A stretch of 64,000 bases of DNA from Oceanobacillus kimchii X50 (lineage in GTDB: Bacteria > Bacillota > Bacilli > Bacillales > Amphibacillaceae). The notes beneath the pieces are model-generated. The model saw only the letters and a list, made by a program, of their open reading frames with translations. It was not told the DNA's origin and ran no database searches. Positions 1 through 7,630 of this stretch are shown here, in pieces (the first letter of the stretch is position 1; every line of letters begins with the position of its first letter). A program made the position numbers and the translations under genes. The stretch lies in NCBI RefSeq assembly GCF_000340475.1, contig NZ_CM001792.1, forward strand, positions 323,425 through 387,424. The letters run 5' to 3'.

Positions 1-1
1 A

Positions 2-454
2 CTGCAATGCAATCAATTAGGTAGCACAGGCAAAACAAATTATGAAGAAATAGATTTAAATAATAAAAAAATGATCGGAAGTTTTAAGACATTACATGAT
101 ACGCTTTTTCCAGATACATATTATCCAGCTAAAACAATTCTTGAGCGTCTCACGGATGAACATCGATTATTAATACGAACTAATGATGTCAATGATGTAA
201 TTGGGTATGCTTATTTAGAAGGCAGTAAACAGTTTAAAGAAGGAAGTGTGGAATTTATAGGCGTTGATTCTGATTATCGAAAACAAGGTGTAGGAAAGCA
301 ATTATTACAGCAAAGCATGACACTACTTATGCAAGAGATGGAAATACCATCTTTGTATTTGACAGTTAATGATGAGAATATAGGTGCAATACGTCTTTAT
401 GAATCAGTAGGTTTTAGACAGGTGAATAATTTTGTGCACTATGAATTAGGTTGA
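2..454 (+). CDS. GNAT family N-acetyltransferase, 5' partial
   Basis: This is a GNAT-fold acetyl-CoA-dependent acetyltransferase; its substrate cannot be told from sequence. The C-terminal part shows the acetyl-CoA binding signature (RKQGVGKQLL) followed by the NIGAIRLYESVGF motif of GNAT domains. The first in-frame ATG is at 71, but the frame is open all the way to the left edge and encodes a plausible continuation (...CNQLGSTGKTNYEEIDLNN...). The gene therefore probably starts outside the window, and the ATG at 71 is likely internal. A second, unrelated-looking GNAT gene follows 30 bases downstream on the same strand, so the two may be co-transcribed. Confidence 0.8.
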   Translation: MQCNQLGSTGKTNYEEIDLNNKKMIGSFKTLHDTLFPDTYYPAKTILERLTDEHRLLIRTNDVNDVIGYAYLEGSKQFKEGSVEFIGVDSDYRKQGVGKQLLQQSMTLLMQEMEIPSLYLTVNDENIGAIRLYESVGFRQVNNFVHYELG

Positions 455-484
455 ATATATAAAGGAATTAGAGAGGGAATTTTA

Positions 485-934
485 ATGATACAACGATTAA
501 AAGAGATAGAAAATGCTCCAATGAAACTACTATTATTGGCGGATCCATCTGAAAGTATTGTAATCGAGTATTTGCAAAGAGGCTCTTGTTATGTATTAGA
601 GAAAAATAACCAAGTAATTGGAGAATATGTGCTTATCCCAACAAGACCAGAGACTATAGAAATTGTTAACGTGGCAGTTGATGAAAGCTTTCATGGTCAA
701 GGATTTGGAAAGAAACTTATACTTCATGCAATTGAAGAATCAAAGAAACTTGGATATAAAACGATTGAAATAGGTACGGGTAATAGTGGTGTTAATCAAC
801 TAGCATTATACCAAAAATGTGGATTTCGAATGATCGGCATTGATCGTGATTTTTTTGTGCGACATTATGATGAACCGATTTTTGAAAATGGAATTCAGGT
901 AATTGATATGGTTCGGTTATCGATGGATATATAG
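485..934 (+). CDS. GNAT family N-acetyltransferase
   Basis: A 149-residue single-domain GNAT acetyltransferase. The acetyl-CoA loop is visible as GQGFGKKLI at about residue 80, and the C-terminal motif reads NQLALYQKCGFRMIG. The C-terminal part (DRDFFVRHYDEPIFENGIQ) resembles the YvbK-type acetyltransferases of bacilli, whose substrates are uncertain. The ATG is preceded by a purine-rich ribosome binding site (gagaggga) at suitable spacing. It lies 30 bases behind another GNAT gene and is probably in the same transcript. Confidence 0.85.
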   Translation: MIQRLKEIENAPMKLLLLADPSESIVIEYLQRGSCYVLEKNNQVIGEYVLIPTRPETIEIVNVAVDESFHGQGFGKKLILHAIEESKKLGYKTIEIGTGNSGVNQLALYQKCGFRMIGIDRDFFVRHYDEPIFENGIQVIDMVRLSMDI

Positions 935-1077
935 AAAGTTGGAAACATACAATGACCTCAACTTTAACTGAAGAATGATGCAGTGCAAAAATCTCAACAA
1001 GTTAATCAGCTAGCACATTGAACATCAATGTATATTTCCTTAGTGGAAACTTCATCTGCTTTTTTGCATCTTTCAAA

Positions 1078-1569
1078 TTAATCAATTTGTCTTGTTATAG
1101 GAATCATAATATTGAAGTGAGGTTGTTCGAGATCTCGATGTACAGGATAAACTTCATGTTTAATTGGTAAATCATCGTAGTATTCAATGTTCGGTTCAGT
1201 GTAAGGGATATAGGTACAATCTTTTAACCAATGATAAATCTTCATATATGTTTTTCCTATATCATCTCCTGCTTGATGAAATGTAATAAGATAAGTTAAC
1301 TCAGGAATATAAATGTCGATCATACCAAGAGGAATTTCCGTATTCTCTTTCACTTGAAATCCTGAGTAATGTACAAATCCATCTGGCCGAGTATGGTAGG
1401 ACAGACCAAGTTGTTTTTGAGAATCTATGATGTCTTTTAACTCAGTGGAGCGGTTATACATGTTTTCAATAGTATGTTTTAGCTCGTTGACTTGAGTATA
1501 TGGCCCCTCCCATTTTAATCCAATTAATCGGTATCCGGGTAAGGTCCTTATATGGAATGTGTCTTCCAT
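1078..1569 (-). CDS. GyrI-like / AraC-effector-binding domain protein
   Basis: A 163-residue stand-alone GyrI-like small-molecule-binding domain, the fold found at the C terminus of many AraC and MerR regulators and in SbmC/GyrI. The opening FHIRTLPGYRLIGLKWEGPYTQ is the typical first beta strand and loop of that fold. No DNA-binding domain is present, so it may bind a drug or metabolite or act as a partner protein. The ATG has a good ribosome binding site (ggaggcaattgat). It is transcribed toward the convergent GNAT pair. The ligand is unknown. Confidence 0.7.
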   Translation of the reverse strand: MEDTFHIRTLPGYRLIGLKWEGPYTQVNELKHTIENMYNRSTELKDIIDSQKQLGLSYHTRPDGFVHYSGFQVKENTEIPLGMIDIYIPELTYLITFHQAGDDIGKTYMKIYHWLKDCTYIPYTEPNIEYYDDLPIKHEVYPVHRDLEQPHFNIMIPITRQID

Positions 1570-1689
1570 ATCAATTGCCTCCTTTGCTCCAGAATTTATT
1601 TTAATCTATTTTCGACAAATTATAATGATATTCCTTCTTAGTCAAATAAAAAGCTAAAAACTCTAACTTTTTCATCCCGTAAGTAACGG

Positions 1690-1730
1690 GGCAGTAACCC
1701 GCTTAACCAAGAAGTAAGCGGGTTACTGCC
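1690..1730. terminator. 16-bp perfect inverted repeat (hairpin)
   Basis: Arms 1690-1705 and 1715-1730 (GGCAGTAACCCGCTTA and its complement) enclose a 9-nt loop. The hairpin lies downstream of the N-monooxygenase gene, which runs on the minus strand toward it, and upstream of the GyrI-like gene. There is no long U-tract on either side, so termination is inferred. The left arm shares the string TAACGGGGCAGTAA with a site at 26,745. Confidence 0.5.
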
Positions 1731-1838
1731 AATAAAATGTTTGTTTCTGTTCAGGGCCTTTAGGTTATACCTTTGTGGTATTTATATAGAGTGAGAATGG
1801 AGAAGTAACGCCCACACCCCCGTTCAATGAATTTCGCT

Positions 1839-3143
1839 TTATTCAAATCGCTGAAAAACTGCCTGTTTTGGAATAGGGTAAATACTTTTTCCAGCAATAG
1901 AATTAATAATCTTTTGATTGCGAAGTACAGATAAGCCTAAGTTAGTCGCACTAGAACCATGAGAATGCTCCAAGTTAGTTAATGTATAGATATGATTATT
2001 GCGTTCCTTTTTAAAAGTTAAACGATAATCTTTGGTCACTTTATACAAATTTTTATCTTCCCATATAATCTGTTCTGAAAAACGTTCTAACCAATCCGGA
2101 AGATTCGGCTTATACCCCGTTGCAAGAATGACTTTATCAGAAGTATATGTAAAATCCTCTTTCTTTTGCCATTGCTCGCAGGTTAGCAAATAAGTCGATC
2201 GGAACGTATCTTTTTTTATATCCTGGACAGCAGTGGACGATTGGATAGTTACAGATGGATTGGCTGGATGAATAGAACGGTTATACAGAATTTCATAAAT
2301 CTTATTTAACATGGTCGGGTCGACACCGTTTCGAACACTATCCAATGTTTCCAGTGATTCTTGTCTTCCTTCAAAAGATAATTTATGGAAGTAATCGATA
2401 AACTCAGGTGAAAAAACTTCTTTACCAAGACTTGTTTCATCTTTTTGAAAGAACCCACCCGAACGAGTGAACCAGGTTAATTCATAACCATGCTTTTTTT
2501 GATCTTTTAACAAATCATAAAAAACCTCTGATGCACTTTGCCCAGAACCGACTACCGTTATAGAATTGGATTTTTTGAATGAATCTTCAAGATACAAATA
2601 TCTGCTTGTGTGTGTGACATCTTCATCTGGAAAACCTTGTAATGGTTCAGGGATATTTGGAATACTACCTGTACCTAATACGATATGACGAGAGAAGTAA
2701 GATGCTATTGTTTGATCAGCGAGATTTTCCACAACCACTTCAAAATGAGACGGTTTCTCATTTTGATGGTCAATAACATCAACTACGCGCATCCCAAAAT
2801 AACAGTGATTGAGGTTAGAGACCACCCACTGACAATAATCATTATACTGTTCCCTTGGTATGGTAAAACGATTAAAGAAATAAAATTGATAGAGTTGATT
2901 ATGTACATGTAAATAGTTTAAAAATGTATGAGGACTTGTAGGATTAGCAAATGTTACTAAGTCTGCTAAAAATGGGGTTTGCATATCCATTCCTTCTATA
3001 AGCATGCCCGGATGCCAATTAAACTTCATTTCTTGCTCGAAGAATATTGCATCAACTTCTGCTGTTTCTTCTGTTAAAACAGCAAGGCTTAAATTAAATG
3101 GACCAACTCCGATGCCAATTAAGTCGTGTATTTTCTTGTTCAT
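1839..3143 (-). CDS. Lysine/ornithine N-monooxygenase (IucD/SidA/RhbE family)
   Basis: A flavin-dependent N-hydroxylating monooxygenase that adds a hydroxyl to the side-chain amine of lysine or ornithine (or a diamine), the usual first step of hydroxamate siderophore synthesis. The FAD site GIGVGPFNLSLA is at residues 9-20, an NADPH-binding motif VVGSGQSASE lies mid-protein, and the family's C-terminal ATGYKPNLPDW is present. The start at 3143 is chosen because GGAGG sits 6 bases upstream; an in-frame ATG at 3182 lacks this. No siderophore synthetase or transporter is adjacent, which is unusual for this family. The substrate cannot be fixed from sequence. Confidence 0.88.
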   Translation of the reverse strand: MNKKIHDLIGIGVGPFNLSLAVLTEETAEVDAIFFEQEMKFNWHPGMLIEGMDMQTPFLADLVTFANPTSPHTFLNYLHVHNQLYQFYFFNRFTIPREQYNDYCQWVVSNLNHCYFGMRVVDVIDHQNEKPSHFEVVVENLADQTIASYFSRHIVLGTGSIPNIPEPLQGFPDEDVTHTSRYLYLEDSFKKSNSITVVGSGQSASEVFYDLLKDQKKHGYELTWFTRSGGFFQKDETSLGKEVFSPEFIDYFHKLSFEGRQESLETLDSVRNGVDPTMLNKIYEILYNRSIHPANPSVTIQSSTAVQDIKKDTFRSTYLLTCEQWQKKEDFTYTSDKVILATGYKPNLPDWLERFSEQIIWEDKNLYKVTKDYRLTFKKERNNHIYTLTNLEHSHGSSATNLGLSVLRNQKIINSIAGKSIYPIPKQAVFQRFE

Positions 3144-3259
3144 TTGTTTCCTCCGAATAATGTGATTATTTAAAAACATCATATATAATTTATCTATAGT
3201 TCAATCTATGTTATTTATTCCCTAATCGAATACGATATAAACGAAAGGAGGGGAAAGAA

Positions 3260-3646
3260 TTGGAACTATACACTGTTATTGCTTTTATCGTTGTTATTTT
3301 GTTTTTGGTTGTTGCACTATTTCAAATTCTATTGGTTATTGGCTGTCCATTAGGTGAGTTTGCCTTAGGAGGAATGTATAAGGTTTTGCCTAAGAAGTTG
3401 CGATTTATAAGTGGTATTAATGCTTTAGTACTGTTGGTTATGTGTGGAGTATTTGCTGCTTACACTGGTTTGTGGAGTGTATCCTCTTCTATTAATTTCC
3501 ACATGATGGCCAGTATTATCACAGGGTTCTTAGTGTTAAACACGATTGCCAACCTTTTTTCGAGGAGTAAAAAAGAAAAGTATGTTATGACACCCTTATC
3601 TGGGGTAATGTTTTTATTTTGTTTGTATCTCGTTTTGTTTACATAA
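3260..3646 (+). CDS. Small integral membrane protein, unknown function
   Basis: A 128-residue protein with about four hydrophobic membrane-spanning segments (roughly residues 4-28, 48-68, 77-98 and 108-127) and a short basic loop RSKKEK. It starts with TTG behind a strong AAAGGAGGGG ribosome binding site. It is transcribed divergently from the N-monooxygenase and lies 28 bases upstream of a P-loop kinase-like gene in the same direction, possibly one operon. I do not recognise a characterised family. Confidence 0.7.
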   Translation: MELYTVIAFIVVILFLVVALFQILLVIGCPLGEFALGGMYKVLPKKLRFISGINALVLLVMCGVFAAYTGLWSVSSSINFHMMASIITGFLVLNTIANLFSRSKKEKYVMTPLSGVMFLFCLYLVLFT

Positions 3647-3674
3647 AAAAAAGGATTGAAGGGGTCTCTAAGGA

Positions 3675-4211
3675 ATGAGTAAGGTACATATAATTGGTTC
3701 AGTGGGTAGTGGAAAAACTACCATGGCAAGAGCAATAAAAACGATTTTGGATATTCCTCATATAGAGTTAGACAATATTGTTTGGATACGAGATAGTACA
3801 GGGGATAGAAGGAGAGATTTGGAGGATAGAGATGCTTTATTACAGTCTTATGTTCAACAAAATCATTGGGTTATAGAAGGTGTTCATATTTCCTGGGTGA
3901 ATTCTAGCTTAGAAAATGCAGATGCAATCATCTTTTTAGATATGCCATACTATATACGAATCTATCGAATTATACGTCGGTTCATATTGCAGAAGTTAGG
4001 AAAAGAATCAGCCAATTATAAACCAACATTATCCATGTTTTTTCATATGATTCGGTGGAATCATGATTTTGAAAATAAAAGTAGGGAAACTATTCTAACT
4101 CAATTACAACCTTATCGTGAAAAAGTACATATTCTACGATATTCTAAAGAAGTAGAAAATTTCTTGCATCATTCAACGGTGTTATGTAAAGCAAATGAGA
4201 AGATACTATGA
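3675..4211 (+). CDS. P-loop nucleotide kinase-like protein (FlaR / 'DNA topology modulation' type)
   Basis: A 178-residue adenylate-kinase-like P-loop protein. Walker A GSVGSGKTT is at residues 8-16. The following sequence (IPHIELDNIVW, VIEGVH, ADAIIFLDMP, RIYRIIRRF) matches the small ATPases often annotated as FlaR or topology modulation protein. The name is historical, and the biochemical role in bacilli is not established. It follows the small membrane protein by 28 bases and ends at a bidirectional hairpin shared with the convergent gene at 4239-4421. Confidence 0.75.
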   Translation: MSKVHIIGSVGSGKTTMARAIKTILDIPHIELDNIVWIRDSTGDRRRDLEDRDALLQSYVQQNHWVIEGVHISWVNSSLENADAIIFLDMPYYIRIYRIIRRFILQKLGKESANYKPTLSMFFHMIRWNHDFENKSRETILTQLQPYREKVHILRYSKEVENFLHHSTVLCKANEKIL

Positions 4212-4216
4212 AGATG

Positions 4217-4243
4217 AGTAAGCCTGAAAAATACAGGCTTATT
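4217..4243. terminator. Bidirectional terminator
   Basis: AGTAAGCCTG (4217-4226) pairs with CAGGCTTATT (4234-4243), followed by a U-rich run on the plus strand. It serves the P-loop gene on the plus strand and overlaps the end of the convergent small membrane gene. Confidence 0.75.
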
Positions 4244-4421
4244 CTGTTTTTATAGAGAAGTATACAATTAACCCTATAGTTGTTGCTAGTAAAATCGCAA
4301 ATATAGAAACAAATAAGTATCCGACTGGTATTGATACGACAAAAAAGTCGATAATGAACAACAAGAATACTAATATAATCGAAATCGTATAGGTACTGAG
4401 TGTAACTTTTCGTTTATTCAT
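4239..4421 (-). CDS. Small two-helix membrane protein
   Basis: A 60-residue protein with two hydrophobic helices (about 11-31 and 34-55) after a basic N terminus MNKRK. An AAGGGGAC ribosome binding site precedes the ATG. No family is recognised. The gene stands alone between a bidirectional terminator and the divergent MerR gene. Confidence 0.6.
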   Translation of the reverse strand: MNKRKVTLSTYTISIILVFLLFIIDFFVVSIPVGYLFVSIFAILLATTIGLIVYFSIKTE

Positions 4422-4498
4422 GATGTGTCCCCTTTCGGATTGTCCTTAAGTTCTATTTACCCGATGAACTTTTTTTTGAAACAAATTAAAAGATGGTA

Positions 4499-4529
4499 TT
4501 GACCTTTACGCAACGTAAACCCTTAAACT
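4499..4529 (+). promoter_or_regulatory. MerR-type promoter with embedded operator
   Basis: The -35 TTGACC (4499-4504) and -10 TAAACT (4524-4529) are separated by 19 bp, the over-long spacer typical of promoters activated by MerR proteins. The spacer holds an inverted repeat TTTACG-CAA-CGTAAA (4505-4519). This points to autoregulation of the MerR gene that begins at 4552. Confidence 0.75.
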
Positions 4530-4551
4530 GAAATTGTCAGGAGGTGATGAA

Positions 4552-5316
4552 GTGGATTATACGGTGAAGCAAGTGGCAAAAATATCGGGTGTTAGTGCAC
4601 GAACATTGCGATATTATGATCAAATTAATTTGCTCAAGCCGAAGTTGGTGAATGATTCTGGTTATCGCATTTATGGAGAGGAAGAAATTAATCGTCTGCA
4701 GCAAATACTCCTTTATCGGTCAATGGGTATGAAGCTGAATCAAATCCAATCTGTTCTTGATGATTCAACCTTTGATATTCATAACGCTTTAAAAGAACAT
4801 CGTAAACAACTGCTGGCACAACGGAAGCAAATTGACCACTTATTACTGACTGTCGATAAGACAATACGTTATCAAAAAGGAGAATTGAATATGTCTAATA
4901 AAGAGAAGTTCGAAGGGTTTAAGAAAGAACGACTGGAAGAGAATGAGAAGGTATTTGGCAATGAAATTCGTCAAAAATATGGGGAAGAGACAGTAAATAC
5001 CTCTAATCAACAATGGATGAATATGAGTGAAGAAGAATTCAAACAAATGCAAGAGATAGAAAATGAATTGTTTTTGTCATTAGATAAATTATATCAATCA
5101 AAAGATTTAGATTCCAAAGAAGCGAAACAAGTTTTTGACCTTCATAAGAATTGGTTAATGTTTAGTTGGGCGGAATACTCTGCTGAAGCACACAAAGGGT
5201 TAGCGGAAATGTATGTAGCAGATGATCGTTTTAGAAAGTATTATAACGAAAAGGCTGATAAAGAAATTGTAGATTTACTTCGCGACATAATAGTGAAGTA
5301 TGCGAACCAACAATAA
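4552..5316 (+). CDS. MerR family regulator with TipAS effector domain
   Basis: A drug-sensing transcriptional activator of the Mta/TipA class. The N-terminal winged-helix MerR domain (YTVKQVAKISGVSARTLRYYDQ...) is followed by a coiled-coil dimerisation helix and a C-terminal TipAS-like antibiotic-binding domain from about residue 130. The GTG at 4552 is taken as the start because AGGAGGTGAT lies just upstream; an in-frame TTG at 4534 lies before that site. Its own promoter has a 19-bp spacer with a palindrome. No efflux gene follows directly, so its targets besides itself are unknown. Confidence 0.88.
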   Translation: MDYTVKQVAKISGVSARTLRYYDQINLLKPKLVNDSGYRIYGEEEINRLQQILLYRSMGMKLNQIQSVLDDSTFDIHNALKEHRKQLLAQRKQIDHLLLTVDKTIRYQKGELNMSNKEKFEGFKKERLEENEKVFGNEIRQKYGEETVNTSNQQWMNMSEEEFKQMQEIENELFLSLDKLYQSKDLDSKEAKQVFDLHKNWLMFSWAEYSAEAHKGLAEMYVADDRFRKYYNEKADKEIVDLLRDIIVKYANQQ

Positions 5317-5322
5317 TTGATT

Positions 5323-5367
5323 AAAAAGAGCCTCTAGTCATTGGTACTAGAGGCTTATAAAATTTTT
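5323..5367 (+). terminator. Rho-independent terminator
   Basis: GCCTCTAGT (5330-5338) and ACTAGAGGC (5346-5354) form a stem followed by a T-rich stretch. It ends the MerR transcript. Confidence 0.85.
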
Positions 5368-5490
5368 TAGAAACTTTTTTAGCGCTGAATCGTACAACAG
5401 TTGATAATTTTTTTAATGATGAAAAGATGCAAAAGGTCGTCTGTAAAAAAATTAGATTTTAAATTGTAGAATTAAGTTTGGGGGGCCATT

Positions 5491-6135
5491 GTGGAATCTA
5501 TATTCACTTACCAATGGGAGATATTTATCGCAGCAGAAATCTTATCTGTGATAATGCTCTTGTTATTTGGAATAACAAGATATCTTCTAGATAGAAAACA
5601 GCTTAGTGTCATTTTTATAATTTTATTTTTAGTACTTCTTATTATGGAAGCTATACTTGGTATTTGGGTTTATCAACAAACGGGAGAAATTTCTAACTTT
5701 CAAATCATTATTACAATATTTGTAGTTTATGCTTGTACATTTGGTATCATCGATTTTAAACGGTTAGATCGCTGGATGAGAAAAATAATAGGAAAATGGA
5801 GAAGCAAAGAACTCTTAACGGAAAGAGATAGAGCGATAATGGCAAAACAAAAGAATCCAACGTATATTGCCAGAAAATATCGTTATTCTTCTATCATTCA
5901 TCTTATTATTTTTGCTTCTGTCCAATTCATTTTATGGATATATGGACTAGGTGGTACGGAAAGTATTTTGGATTATATCACCGACTTATCATGGATTGAA
6001 AATGGTGACTATAGACAATCTCCATATGCGAACGAAACAGCATTTGGATTATCCATGGTTTGGGGGATTATTTTTATTGTTGATTTTATTTATTCATGGT
6101 CGTATACTATCTTTCCAAGTAAAGAGGATAAATAA
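5491..6135 (+). CDS. Multi-pass membrane protein, unknown function
   Basis: A 214-residue protein with about five membrane segments (roughly 10-30, 38-57, 71-91, 128-150 and 183-205) and a basic cytoplasmic loop between the third and fourth. The GTG start follows a G-rich ribosome binding site (ttggggggcc). It lies 45 bases upstream of guaD in the same direction and may be co-transcribed with it. I do not recognise the family, and the link to purine metabolism is only positional. Confidence 0.6.
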   Translation: MESIFTYQWEIFIAAEILSVIMLLLFGITRYLLDRKQLSVIFIILFLVLLIMEAILGIWVYQQTGEISNFQIIITIFVVYACTFGIIDFKRLDRWMRKIIGKWRSKELLTERDRAIMAKQKNPTYIARKYRYSSIIHLIIFASVQFILWIYGLGGTESILDYITDLSWIENGDYRQSPYANETAFGLSMVWGIIFIVDFIYSWSYTIFPSKEDK

Positions 6136-6180
6136 TTCCGATAATTTGGTAAACTGTTATAAAGGGGTGAAGAAGATAGC

Positions 6181-6660
6181 ATGCAAATAAATCAAAATCA
6201 TCATCTATTTATGGCAAAGGCTATTGAGTTAGCGGTTAGTAACATCTCTCAAGGTGGGGGACCTTTTGGAGCAGTCATTGTAAAAGATAATGAAATAATA
6301 GCTGAAGGGTCAAATCAAGTAACCAATCACAATGATCCAACTGCACATGCCGAAATTCAAGCAATACGCCAAGCTTGCGAGAAGCTTTCGACGTTTGAAT
6401 TAAATGGCTGTACCCTTTATACAAGTTGTGAACCATGTCCAATGTGTTTAGGTGCAATCTATTGGGCGAGAATCGATGCGGTATATTATGGGGCTAATCG
6501 GAAAGATGCTGCCAAAATTAATTTTGATGACGATTTAATCTATCAAGAAATTGAACTTTTGCCCAGCGCACGCAAACTTCCGTTTATCACAATTCCTACA
6601 AACGATTCCTTACTTCCATTTGAAACATGGGAAAAGTATACGAAAAAGACTCATTATTAG
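6181..6660 (+). CDS. guaD: Guanine deaminase
   Basis: A cytidine-deaminase-fold guanine deaminase that converts guanine to xanthine and ammonia in purine catabolism. The zinc site is complete: HAE at residues 56-58 (His56 ligand, Glu58 catalytic) and PCPMC with Cys86 and Cys89. Length (159 aa) and sequence closely follow B. subtilis GuaD, including GGPFGAVIVKD, NDPTAHAE and SCEPCPMCLGAIYWAR. AAAGGGGTGA lies upstream of the ATG. A terminator hairpin begins at the stop codon itself. Confidence 0.93.
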   Translation: MQINQNHHLFMAKAIELAVSNISQGGGPFGAVIVKDNEIIAEGSNQVTNHNDPTAHAEIQAIRQACEKLSTFELNGCTLYTSCEPCPMCLGAIYWARIDAVYYGANRKDAAKINFDDDLIYQEIELLPSARKLPFITIPTNDSLLPFETWEKYTKKTHY

Positions 6661-6693
6661 ATGTCAAATATGAATTTGACATCTTCTTTTTTT
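6660..6693 (+). terminator. Rho-independent terminator after guaD
   Basis: GATGTCAAAT (6660-6669) pairs with ATTTGACATC (6674-6683), followed by TTCTTTTTTT. The stem starts at the last base of the guaD stop codon. Confidence 0.9.
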
Positions 6694-6732
6694 GACGTAT
6701 AATAATTAGTAATTATAAAATTACAAATTACT
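6692..6732 (+). promoter_or_regulatory. Promoter with palindromic candidate operator of the NAD operon
   Basis: A -35 TTGACG (6692-6697) and a -10 TATAAA (6714-6719, 16-bp spacer) are overlapped by an inverted repeat: AGTAATT (6708-6714) and AATTACT (6726-6732), 11 bases apart. Its position over the -10 suits a repressor. The adjacent gene encodes a Nudix-winged-helix regulator, so autoregulation by that protein is inferred. Confidence 0.5.
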
Positions 6733-6753
6733 TCTGAAAATTGAGGTGAAGTT

Positions 6754-7569
6754 ATGCCCAAATTCGATCAAGAACAAGAGTTTTTCCAACCGCACACTAC
6801 AAATAATTATATAACTCCAGATGGGTATACAAGCGATATTGCTGTTTTTACAATCGTATCAGATACGATCGGTGAGAATGCAAGCAGACGAAAAGTACTA
6901 CCGAAAAAATTATTAAAACTACTTTTAATTCGTAGAGTTGAAATAGACAAGCATGGAAATCCAAATGTTGAGGGTGGGAAATGGGCTTTGCCAGGAGGTT
7001 TTGTGGATGCAAAACAGCAGGAGACGGCCCATGAATCAGCTATTAGAGAATTAGATGAAGAAACTGGTGTAGATAAAGTATACCTAAAACATTTTGGTGT
7101 TTATGATGCATGGGGGCGTGATCCAAGAGGGTGGATTATATCCAATGCGCACTACGCTATTGTTCCTGAAGATAAATTAACTAATTGCAAAGCAGCAGAC
7201 GATGCAGCTGAAGTAAAATTGTTTTCTATCGAAGAAGCATTTGCATTATCATTAGCGTTCGATCATCGTCAAATTATTGAAGATGCCTTAAAGCGGATTG
7301 AAAGAGATATGTTGAATACAGATATAGCGAAGAATTTTTTATTACATGAATTTACTTTGTCAGAACTTCAAGGAGTATTACTTACGGTATCCGATCATCC
7401 AAAAATAGCAAATAAATCTGTTTTCTTCACGAAAGCACCGAAGCTACCTTTTATAGAAAAAGTAGTTGATGAAACTGGAAATTGGAAGAAAACAGCACGC
7501 AATTCTTATCGCCCATCTCAATTATATCGCTTTACGAATCAAGTAATAGTACCATCCATCTGGGAATAA
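6754..7569 (+). CDS. NrtR-like Nudix / winged-helix regulator of NAD metabolism
   Basis: Residues 25-165 form a Nudix domain and residues about 195-270 resemble the C-terminal winged helix of NrtR regulators (FTLSELQGVL...SQLYRF). NrtR proteins repress NAD synthesis and salvage genes and sense ADP-ribose-type ligands through the Nudix domain. The Nudix box lies at residues 81-105 and keeps RELDEETGV. The spacing between its first Gly and first Glu (GFVDAKQQE) is seven residues instead of five, so catalysis may be altered or lost. It sits directly upstream of pncB and nadE in the same direction, strong support for an NAD role. A plain ADP-ribose pyrophosphatase is the alternative. Confidence 0.8.
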   Translation: MPKFDQEQEFFQPHTTNNYITPDGYTSDIAVFTIVSDTIGENASRRKVLPKKLLKLLLIRRVEIDKHGNPNVEGGKWALPGGFVDAKQQETAHESAIRELDEETGVDKVYLKHFGVYDAWGRDPRGWIISNAHYAIVPEDKLTNCKAADDAAEVKLFSIEEAFALSLAFDHRQIIEDALKRIERDMLNTDIAKNFLLHEFTLSELQGVLLTVSDHPKIANKSVFFTKAPKLPFIEKVVDETGNWKKTARNSYRPSQLYRFTNQVIVPSIWE

Positions 7570-7591
7570 ATTGATTTTCGCGCTTATGAAT

Positions 7592-7616
7592 ATATAGAAA
7601 GTAGCGCATTCTATAT
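7592..7616 (+). repeat. Small inverted repeat before pncB
   Basis: ATATAGAA (7592-7599) and TTCTATAT (7609-7616) flank 9 bases just ahead of the pncB ribosome binding site. It could be an mRNA hairpin or a second operator half-pair; its role is unproven. Confidence 0.35.
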
Positions 7617-7630
7617 TTAGGAGGAGAACT

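Noticed and set aside
5951..6190. 79-codon ORF overlapping the end of the membrane gene and the start of guaD
   Set aside because: Different frame over two well-supported genes; composition is that of a shifted membrane protein.
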